Shown here: in pieces, positions 57,569-64,000 of the stretch
How the letters are laid out: the number at the start of each line of letters is the position of its first letter
How positions within the stretch are numbered: position 1 is the stretch's first letter
DNA from: Candidatus Phyllobacterium onerii
Lineage (GTDB): Bacteria; Pseudomonadota; Alphaproteobacteria; Rhizobiales; Rhizobiaceae
Assembly (NCBI RefSeq): GCF_028331445.1
Contig: NZ_JAQMHX010000005.1
Span: 186,001 to 250,000 of the forward strand
Direction: 5' to 3'
Length of the DNA stretch: 64,000 nucleotides
Notes under the pieces: generated by a model
What the model was told of the DNA's origin: nothing
Databases searched by the model: none
The model's input: only the letters and a program-made list of their open reading frames with translations
Translations under genes and position numbers: made by a program

Positions 57569-58930
57569 TTATTCTTCTGCAGCGTCTGCTGCGTCACCAG
57601 CCAGATAATGTTCCAGCCAATGGATATCATAATCACCATTGGCAATGTCGGGATTATTGATCAGATCCTGAAACAGCGGCAGCGTGGTCTTGATACCGTC
57701 GACAACAAACTCGTCGAGCGCCCGGCGCAGGCGCATCATGCATTCGACGCGGTTACGGCCATGAACGATGAGCTTGCCGATGAGACTGTCATAGTACGGC
57801 GGGATCTTGTAGCCGGTATAAACGCCTGAATCGACGCGAATGCCAAGGCCCCCCGGCGTATGCCAGTGGGTGATCGTACCCGGCGACGGCGTGAATGTCC
57901 GCGGATCTTCTGCATTGATGCGGCATTCGATGGCATGACCGGAGAAGCGAATATCCTCCTGCGTTACCGATAGTCCACCGCCGGAGGCAACGCGGATCTG
58001 CTCGTGCACAAGATCGATGCCGGTTATCGCCTCGGTTACGGGATGTTCGACCTGAAGGCGGGTGTTCATTTCGATGAAATAGAACTCGCCATTCTCGTAA
58101 AGAAATTCGATGGTGCCGGCGCCGCGATAACCCATATCGGCCATGGCATTGGCGCAGATCATGCCGATGCGCTCGCGCTCGTCGGAATTGAGGGCAGGCG
58201 AGTTGGCTTCTTCCCAAACCTTCTGGTGCCGGCGCTGCAGCGAACAATCGCGTTCACCAAGATGGACGGCCTTGCCAAAGCCATCGCCCATGACCTGAAC
58301 TTCGATGTGGCGCGGTTGCTGGAGGTATTTTTCGATATAGACGGCATCGTCGCCAAAGGCCGCACCGGCCTCGGTGCGGGCGGTCGACAGGGCGACTGAA
58401 AGCTCGTCTTCGTTCATCGCGACTTTCATGCCGCGACCACCGCCGCCTGCCGAAGCCTTGATGATGACCGGGTACCCGATTTCAGCACAGATGCGCGCGG
58501 CTTCCTTATCGTCGGTCACGCCGCCATCGGAACCCGGAACGACCGGAATGCCGAGCCGTTTTGCGGTGCGCTTGGCTTCGATCTTGTCGCCCATGATGCG
58601 GATATGCGCGGCAGTCGGGCCGATGAATGTAATGTTATGCGCTTCGAGGATCTCGGCGAACTTGGCGTTCTCCGACAGGAAGCCGTAACCTGGATGAATA
58701 GCATCGGCGCCGGTGATTTCGCACGCCGCAACGATCTGATGGATATTCAGATAGCTATCGCGGGAAGGAGGCGGACCGATGCAAACACTTTCGTCGGCAA
58801 GCCGCACATGCATGGCGTCGGCGTCGGCGGTCGAGTGGACGGCGACCGTCTGGATACCGAGCTCTTTGCAGGCGCGCAGGACACGCAGGGCAATCTCGCC
58901 GCGATTGGCTATGAGTATTTTCTGAAACAT
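57569..58930 (-). CDS. accC: Acetyl-CoA carboxylase, biotin carboxylase subunit
   Basis: A 453-residue ATP-grasp enzyme that carboxylates the biotin on AccB with bicarbonate and ATP. Motifs: [39 protein letters not shown], the glycine-rich loop [32 protein letters not shown], and the catalytic [15 protein letters not shown] use the second ATG (58930); the first is three bases earlier. It follows accB by ten bases. Confidence 0.97.
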   Translation of the reverse strand: MFQKILIANRGEIALRVLRACKELGIQTVAVHSTADADAMHVRLADESVCIGPPPSRDSYLNIHQIVAACEITGADAIHPGYGFLSENAKFAEILEAHNITFIGPTAAHIRIMGDKIEAKRTAKRLGIPVVPGSDGGVTDDKEAARICAEIGYPVIIKASAGGGGRGMKVAMNEDELSVALSTARTEAGAAFGDDAVYIEKYLQQPRHIEVQVMGDGFGKAVHLGERDCSLQRRHQKVWEEANSPALNSDERERIGMICANAMADMGYRGAGTIEFLYENGEFYFIEMNTRLQVEHPVTEAITGIDLVHEQIRVASGGGLSVTQEDIRFSGHAIECRINAEDPRTFTPSPGTITHWHTPGGLGIRVDSGVYTGYKIPPYYDSLIGKLIVHGRNRVECMMRLRRALDEFVVDGIKTTLPLFQDLINNPDIANGDYDIHWLEHYLAGDAADAAEE

Positions 58931-58940
58931 CATGCTCTCG

Positions 58941-59408
58941 CTACTCGATCACAACCAGAAACTCACCATATTCGACGGGTTGGCTGTCTGTGACGAGGAT
59001 GGCGGTAACCGTACCAGAACGTGGAGACGGTATCTGGTTCATCGTCTTCATGGCTTCGATGATCAGAAGCGTCTGGCCTTCCTTGACCTGCGTACCGACC
59101 TCGATAAAGGCGCGGGCACCAGGCGCAGGGGAAAGATACACGGTTCCGACCATCGGCGAAGGAATTGCATTCTTCGAAGGATCGGCGACAGCAGACGCGA
59201 CTGGAATGACCGTTGCCGCCGGGGCGGGAGCCGCGCCCGCCGGGGCTTGGGCATAGACCGGAGCTGCGGCCTGCACCGTTATCTGCCGCGATACGCGAAT
59301 GCGAAGGTCGCCCTGCTCGATCTCGATATCCGTGAGGTCGGTCTCGTTCAGGATTTCCGCGAGATCGCGGATCATGACCTTGTCGATCCCGGTGGTTCTG
59401 TTAGCCAT
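58941..59408 (-). CDS. accB: Acetyl-CoA carboxylase biotin carboxyl carrier protein
   Basis: A 155-residue biotin carrier. The C-terminal biotinyl domain has the biotinylation motif [11 protein letters not shown] with the target Lys, the thumb-like [17 protein letters not shown] and [21 protein letters not shown] Pro/Ala-rich linker (residues about 48-75) joins it to a helical N-terminus ([20 protein letters not shown]). Partner of accC, immediately downstream. Confidence 0.97.
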   Translation of the reverse strand: MANRTTGIDKVMIRDLAEILNETDLTDIEIEQGDLRIRVSRQITVQAAAPVYAQAPAGAAPAPAATVIPVASAVADPSKNAIPSPMVGTVYLSPAPGARAFIEVGTQVKEGQTLLIIEAMKTMNQIPSPRSGTVTAILVTDSQPVEYGEFLVVIE

Positions 59409-59444
59409 GCTTTTTCAAGCCCCTTATACCTGTTTGGCGGTACG

Positions 59445-59888
59445 CTATTGCGACGCTGCCAGCTTGACGAGTGCGCGCAGGCCCATCACGTAGCCATCGA
59501 CCCCGAAGCCACATATCACCCCTTTAGCCAAAGGGGAAACGTAGGAGTGATGGCGAAATGACTCGCGCGCGTGAATGTTGGAAAGATGAACCTCCACCAG
59601 CGTGACGGCGGCAGCGCGGATGGCATCATGCAATGCGATGGATGTATGCGTGTAGGCGGCAGGATTGATAAGCACCAATGCCTTTTGTTCGCCTGCCTCC
59701 TGAATCCAGCTGACCAGATCACCCTCGTGATTGGACTGGCGAAACACGATGTCGATGCCCAGATTTTCACCTTCGGCACGGCACAGACCTTCGATATCGC
59801 TCAAGGTCGCAGCGCCGTATATTCCTGGCTCACGCTTTCCAAGCATATTCAGGTTCGGGCCGTTGAGGATAAAGATCTGCTGTTTCAT
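59445..59888 (-). CDS. aroQ: Type II 3-dehydroquinate dehydratase
   Basis: A 147-residue shikimate pathway enzyme. Motifs of the type II family: ILNGPNLNMLGKREPGIYGA with the catalytic Tyr, FRQSNHEGDLVSWIQEA, INPAAYTHTSIALHDAIRA and VHLSNIHARESFRHHSYVSP with the catalytic His. It precedes accB by 36 bases in the same direction. It works with AroK/AroE encoded elsewhere. Confidence 0.97.
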   Translation of the reverse strand: MKQQIFILNGPNLNMLGKREPGIYGAATLSDIEGLCRAEGENLGIDIVFRQSNHEGDLVSWIQEAGEQKALVLINPAAYTHTSIALHDAIRAAAVTLVEVHLSNIHARESFRHHSYVSPLAKGVICGFGVDGYVMGLRALVKLAASQ

Positions 59889-60012
59889 GATTACCGCGTG
59901 GTTAGCGAATTGGTGGTCCCATATAGACGGCTTATCGGCAAGCGAAAAGCCCGCAAAGCACCCTTATTGCTTGTCCACAAAGGGTTTTGCCAAGCAAAAG
60001 TAAATATTCAGG

Positions 60013-60813
60013 CTATTTGTTGCGAATATGGCTGATCTTTTCCGCAAGGACATCCGCACCAAGTGCGCCGGGCACCACTTCATTGCCTACGACATAGGAC
60101 GGCGTTCCGGTAATGCTCAGGCTGTTTGCCAGTTCGAAGTTTTCATTGAAAGCCTTCGTGACTTCGGGAGAGAGCATTTTCTCGCGGATTTGGGCTTCGT
60201 TTGCGCCCAGCTTGACCGCGATGGCCATCGCTGACGCTTCGGTTGCGCGTCCTTCGCCACCGAGAAGATCACGGTGGAACTCGAGATATTTGTCCGGCAT
60301 GAGCGCTTTGAATGCCTTGGCGACGATATGCGCTCGTGTTGAATCAGCACCAAGGATCGGGAATTCTTTCATCACGAAGCGCAGGTTTGGATCGCTTTTC
60401 AGGAGGGCATCCATGTCGGGCAAGGCTTTTTTGCAGTAGCCGCAGTTATAGTCGAAGAATTCAACGATCGTGACATCGCCTTTCGGATTGCCGAAGACCG
60501 CATCCATCGGCGATTGAAAGATCTTGTCCCGGTTTTCGCTGATGACCTCAGTCGAAGCTTCCTTCTGCGCGGCTTCCTGCTTGGCGTTGAGAGCGGTCTG
60601 GACCTCGATCATGACTTCGGGGTTATTGATCAGATAATTCCGCACAATCCCTTCGATTTCAGCTCTGTCAGTCGTGGACGCAGTGGTTGACGACATCATC
60701 TCCGGCGCAGCACTGGCGACAACGACATCAGACCGGCCGGCCTGATAGCCAAGAGCGAGGGCGGCAACGCCAACAATGCAGGCGGCGGCACCGATCAGGG
60801 CGACTTTTGTCAT
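60013..60813 (-). CDS. DsbA family thiol-disulphide oxidoreductase
   Basis: A 266-residue exported protein. I start at ATG 60813, where a signal/anchor begins (IGAAACIVGVAALALGYQAG). After a helical stalk (RAEIEGIVRNYLINNPEVMI) the thioredoxin-like domain has the active site NCGYCKKALPDM and the cis-Pro loop ITGTPSYVVG. This layout with an N-terminal helical segment is that of the DsbA/ScsC-like group common in alphaproteobacteria. It is 124 bases upstream of aroQ and 50 bases downstream of the M48 gene, perhaps one transcript. Confidence 0.9.
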   Translation of the reverse strand: MTKVALIGAAACIVGVAALALGYQAGRSDVVVASAAPEMMSSTTASTTDRAEIEGIVRNYLINNPEVMIEVQTALNAKQEAAQKEASTEVISENRDKIFQSPMDAVFGNPKGDVTIVEFFDYNCGYCKKALPDMDALLKSDPNLRFVMKEFPILGADSTRAHIVAKAFKALMPDKYLEFHRDLLGGEGRATEASAMAIAVKLGANEAQIREKMLSPEVTKAFNENFELANSLSITGTPSYVVGNEVVPGALGADVLAEKISHIRNK

Positions 60814-60862
60814 GATGAACTGTCCTTTTTCAAAATTCTGTCGGAACGCGTGTTGCCGCGTC

Positions 60863-62263
60863 TCACTTGCGCTTTGCATTGATGATATCTTGAGCCTGTA
60901 TCCACTCGGGCGTGCCATTTTTCAAGCCGCGCTGTGCACGAATGGCAAAGATTTGTGCGTCCTGGATCTTGCCTGAATAGTATTTCTGTTCTGCACTGGC
61001 GAGATCGGACCTGACCATGTCGCCCGTCTGGGCATAGGCCTGGGCCAAATAGCCATAACCTGACGGATATTCGCGATCGCTGGCAATTCCAGCCTTGATT
61101 TCCTTTATGGACGCCTTGAGATTATCCGGCGTGCCCGAGAGCATGAGAGCCCGCCCATAGCTCATGCGGATCAAACTGGATTTGCGCGGATCGAGCGCAT
61201 TTGCCTTCTGAAAGGCTTTTGCCGCGTCGGTCGCCTTGTTCTGCTTCAACAGGATCTCGCCTCTGATCTCTTGGAAATAGGGGTTCTTTGGTTGTTCCTT
61301 GATCAAACCGTCGATCTTTGAAAGCGCGGACTGCGAAGAGCCGTTAAGATAGGTTGCAATGGCATCGCCGTAGCGCGCACCGATATTGCGCGGATCCTTG
61401 GGGAAGGTCTGCAATACACTTGCACCACCCCCGGTATAGGCCGCAATCTTTCCTCGCATCATGTCATGACGTTGCTGGAGCGCCGGACTATCAAGCCTGT
61501 CATAATAGGGACTGGCGTGAGCGAGAACTTCAAGGTTTGCGATACGTTCCCGGGGCATCGGATGGCTGATACGGTAGGGGTCGACGCTGGTTCCCGTCAA
61601 TGCGAGCGCATTGGAGAAGCGCTCGAACGTCGTGAGCATTCCCTTGGCTGATTGTCCCGTGCTGGCGAGATAGGTGATGGCTGAACGGTCCGCGGCCATT
61701 TCTTCGGAGCGTTGATAGTTGAGAAGGTTGCGCATGGCGGCTTCGGGACCACCCATCGCGATACCCATACCCGCTTTGGACAGACCGTTCGCACCGCCGG
61801 CAGCACCGCCGACGACAGCGCCGATACCGAGCAGGCTTGTAACAACGGCCATGGTCTTGGCAGCGGCCAATTGTTCGCGCAGCTTGAATTCGTGACCGCC
61901 GGCTAGGTGACCCGTTTCATGCGCAAGAACGCCGATGATTTCATTGGGCGTCTGCGCCTGGAGCAGGGCACCCGTGTTGATGAAGATACGCCTGCCATCG
62001 ACGAAGGCGTTGAAGCTGTTGTTATTGACCAGAACGATTCTGATCGCGTTCCTGGAAAGACCAGCGGTTTTGATGATCGGGGTCGCATAGTCGGTGACCA
62101 GCGCCTCGATTTCGGCATCCCGTACGATCGGCACCGATGAAGACTGGGCAGTCGCAATGGCGGTTTGTGCCAAGCACAGCGCGCTTGCGGCTCCTGCAAC
62201 AATCGCGCCACGTACAAAATTTGCTATTGGTCGAAATAAACCAGTCATTTGAAACGCTACCAT
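60863..62263 (-). CDS. Exported M48 metalloprotease with TPR repeats (BepA-like)
   Basis: A 466-residue periplasmic protease. A signal peptide (FVRGAIVAGAASALCLAQTA) is followed by the M48 domain: VFVDGRRIFINTGALLQAQT, the zinc site HETGH in GVLAHETGHLAGGH, and the third ligand Glu in RSEEMAADRSAITYLASTGQ. From about residue 310 there are TPR repeats (LLKQNKATDAAKAFQKANAL). This matches BepA/YfgC-type proteases that act in outer membrane protein quality control. The start could be ATG 62263 or ATG 62248. Confidence 0.9.
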   Translation of the reverse strand: MVAFQMTGLFRPIANFVRGAIVAGAASALCLAQTAIATAQSSSVPIVRDAEIEALVTDYATPIIKTAGLSRNAIRIVLVNNNSFNAFVDGRRIFINTGALLQAQTPNEIIGVLAHETGHLAGGHEFKLREQLAAAKTMAVVTSLLGIGAVVGGAAGGANGLSKAGMGIAMGGPEAAMRNLLNYQRSEEMAADRSAITYLASTGQSAKGMLTTFERFSNALALTGTSVDPYRISHPMPRERIANLEVLAHASPYYDRLDSPALQQRHDMMRGKIAAYTGGGASVLQTFPKDPRNIGARYGDAIATYLNGSSQSALSKIDGLIKEQPKNPYFQEIRGEILLKQNKATDAAKAFQKANALDPRKSSLIRMSYGRALMLSGTPDNLKASIKEIKAGIASDREYPSGYGYLAQAYAQTGDMVRSDLASAEQKYYSGKIQDAQIFAIRAQRGLKNGTPEWIQAQDIINAKRK

Positions 62264-62364
62264 ATCGTATTCGTACCGAAATCGATGTTTGAAGGAAAGT
62301 GAGCTTATTAGAACTCCTTGAATTGTGAAAAGCCAGTTGGCTGCCAACCATAAGCTCAACAAAG

Positions 62365-62390
62365 AAAAACCGGCACGCGGGCCGGTTTTT
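62365..62390 (-). terminator. Terminator after rne
   Basis: AACCGGC and GCCGGTT pair around ACGCGG, with A and T runs on the two sides, so it can work in both directions. It lies 30 bases downstream of the rne stop codon. Confidence 0.88.
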
Positions 62391-62419
62391 CAAAATCACT
62401 TTTTAAAGTTCAGCGCTTT

Positions 62420-64000
62420 TCAAAAGAAGCCTTTCTTCTGCCACCAGCCTTTTTTGGCCGGTTCGCTTTCGGATTTCTTTTCCTTGCCGGTCGAGGTGAC
62501 GACAGGCGTGCTGACTTCAACCACTTTGGGTGCCGGTGCTGGTGTAGATTCTACTGCGGGCTCAACCTTTGCCTCTACCGGCTCAACAGTGGCGGCTGGC
62601 TCGGAGGCCTCAGTTACAACGGGCGCATCAGCCTTTTTCGCCGATTTACGCGGGGCGCGTTTCGGCTTTACAGGGGCTTCGGGTTCCGCTTCGGCTAGAA
62701 CTTCAGCAACGGCGATCTCGGCTGCTTCGATTGCTGCCTTGGAGCGCGATCTGCGTTTTGCCGGCTTCTTTGCAAGGATTTCTTCGATTGCCACAGGTTC
62801 TTGGGCAGCAAGCACCTCAGCCGTCACTGGCACCGAAGCAGCTTCAGCCGCATCCGCGATCGCTTCAATCGTCTTCGGCTTGGAGAAGTCGGGCAATGGG
62901 ATCGACACGAATACCGGCTCGGCATCCGGCACCGTCTTGGCGGTTACGCGATTTTCCGCATCGTCGCCATCATCGAAGCGCTTGTTCTTACGCCCGCCGC
63001 GACGTCCCCGGCGGCGCTTCTTGCGCCGCTCGTTTTCTTCTTCGCGTGCTTTGGCTGCAGCAGCATCTTCGCCTTCGACCGCTGGCTGGTCGGTGTCATC
63101 GTCATCGCTGATGACCTGCTGGCCATGCTCGGCACCTGCCGATTCCTGGCGATCGCGACCACCGCGCCGCCGCCGCTTGCGCTTGCGTTTGCGAGAAGCG
63201 TCATCATTGTCGGCGCTCCTTGCGGTTTCACCGGTCTGCACCTCGGCGGCGTCATCATCCGTATCTTCGATAACCGGATCGCTTTCGTCGAAATCATCGG
63301 CGATGCCTAGAGTTGGTGTCTCGGTCAACGGAACAATCGGGCCAAGGGCTATCGAGCCCTTGTCGATGGCGAAGTGCTGGGCGCCAACGCTATCATCGGC
63401 TTCAATGCTGATGGTCAGGCCAAAACGTGCTTCGAGATCGGCGAGATTCTGGCGCTTGTGGTTGAGGACATAGAGTGCGGTCGCGACAGTCGTGCGAACG
63501 ATGATGTTGTTCTGCGAATGACGTAGCAGATACTCCTCGATCGAGCGCATGACGTGCAACGCGACAGAGGAGGCGGAGCGTACGTGTCCCGTGCCACCGC
63601 AAACGGCGCAAACCTGGGTCGTTGATTCCAGAACGCTGGCGCGGATGCGCTGACGCGACATTTCAAGCAGGCCGAAATGGGAGATGCGGCCCACCTGGAT
63701 GCGGGCACGATCATCTTTCAGACAATCCTTCATCCGCTTTTCGACCGCCCGGTTGTTGCGGTTTTCTTCCATATCGATGAAGTCGATGACAATCAGGCCG
63801 GCAAGATCGCGCAGCCGCAGTTGACGCGCGATTTCATCCGCTGCTTCAAGATTTGTCTGTAACGCCGTGTCTTCAATGGAATGTTCGCGTGTCGAGCGTC
63901 CGGAGTTCACGTCTATCGCAACCAGCGCTTCGGTCTGGTTGATAATGATATAGCCCCCCGATTTCAACGTCACTTGCGGCTGCAGCATGCGATCGAGTTG
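62420..64000 (-). CDS. rne: Ribonuclease E, 3' part (gene continues past the right edge)
   Basis: The frame is open to the window edge; 527 C-terminal codons are visible. The catalytic DNase I-like region has AIDVNSGRSTRE and GLIVIDFIDMEENRNN, with the two Mg-binding aspartates equivalent to Asp303 and Asp346 of E. coli, and the zinc-link motif CAVCGGTGH. The rest is a disordered tail: an Arg-rich stretch (KRKRKRRRRGGRDR), another (RRKKRRRGRRGGRKNKR) that probably binds RNA, and an acidic and Ala/Pro/Val-rich end. RNase E starts mRNA decay and processes rRNA and tRNA at the membrane. The 5' half and N-terminal S1 domain are outside the window. Confidence 0.95.
   Translation of the reverse strand, partial: QLDRMLQPQVTLKSGGYIIINQTEALVAIDVNSGRSTREHSIEDTALQTNLEAADEIARQLRLRDLAGLIVIDFIDMEENRNNRAVEKRMKDCLKDDRARIQVGRISHFGLLEMSRQRIRASVLESTTQVCAVCGGTGHVRSASSVALHVMRSIEEYLLRHSQNNIIVRTTVATALYVLNHKRQNLADLEARFGLTISIEADDSVGAQHFAIDKGSIALGPIVPLTETPTLGIADDFDESDPVIEDTDDDAAEVQTGETARSADNDDASRKRKRKRRRRGGRDRQESAGAEHGQQVISDDDDTDQPAVEGEDAAAAKAREEENERRKKRRRGRRGGRKNKRFDDGDDAENRVTAKTVPDAEPVFVSIPLPDFSKPKTIEAIADAAEAASVPVTAEVLAAQEPVAIEEILAKKPAKRRSRSKAAIEAAEIAVAEVLAEAEPEAPVKPKRAPRKSAKKADAPVVTEASEPAATVEPVEAKVEPAVESTPAPAPKVVEVSTPVVTSTGKEKKSESEPAKKGWWQKKGFF

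Noticed and set aside
62325-63473. A 382-codon forward open frame rich in Ser and Ala
   Set aside because: It is the antisense of the low-complexity tail of RNase E; repeats in that tail keep several frames open by chance.
1-64000. CRISPR arrays and rRNA operons
   Set aside because: No regularly spaced direct repeats and no 16S, 23S or 5S-like sequence were seen.

Overview
The window looks like a chromosomal segment of an alphaproteobacterium of the order Hyphomicrobiales, most likely Brucellaceae (Brucella/Ochrobactrum type). The evidence is the housekeeping set and its order (phaC, AlaC-type aminotransferase, hom, glpX, recJ; gatB, NDUFA12 and DUF2155 genes, aat, accC, accB, aroQ, rne), DUF982 and DUF1515 proteins otherwise typical of rhizobia, and an alphaproteobacterial LexA box (GTTC-N7-GTTC). 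This assignment is inference from gene content; no database search was possible.

Bases 1 to about 22180 are the right arm of a prophage with a T7-like short-tail module. In order: the end of a structural protein, gp11-like tail adaptor, gp12-like nozzle, gp14-, gp15- and gp16-like internal virion proteins (one carrying a lysozyme domain) and a gp17-like tailspike. A reverse-strand glycan-type methyltransferase separates these from the lysis cassette (holin, SAR endolysin, overlapping Rz/Rz1 spanins, DUF1515 protein). A reverse-strand block of very small genes follows (DUF982, zinc ribbon, two tandem paralogues with matching promoters), then a double zinc-ribbon protein, two tandem SANT-SANT-XRE-like proteins, a coupled XRE-HNH pair with an operator-bearing divergent control region, and small unknown genes. 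The prophage ends against the 3' end of a tRNA-Glu gene, a plausible attachment site. No integrase or replication genes lie in the window; they should be to the left.

From 22.2 to 36 kb is chromosomal: an M15-type peptidase lipoprotein, PHA synthase, a lipoprotein, a strong candidate structured RNA, aminotransferase, homoserine dehydrogenase, class II fructose-bisphosphatase, RecJ, and a Y-family polymerase under a LexA box. From 36 to 48.5 kb is an accessory region: a frameshifted hydrolase, an AT-richer two-gene DUF262 + HEPN unit (the best candidate for an undescribed defence system), a broken copy of a PaiB-like gene at its edge, a Tat-exported M14 family protein with an epoxide hydrolase, a PaiB/DUF1772/NmrA operon facing a TetR gene, an adenylate cyclase-TolB-TPR protein, YHS and ankyrin proteins. 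Palindromic repeats are scattered through the region, including two copies of one 140-bp element.

From 48.7 to 64 kb: an EF-G-like GTPase lacking switch I and the catalytic His, a frameshifted CynX/NimT transporter with its FadR-type regulator, then core genes gatB, two GNATs, NDUFA12, DUF2155, a VOC protein, and the reverse-strand block aat-accC-accB-aroQ, DsbA, M48 peptidase and the 3' part of rne, which runs off the right edge.
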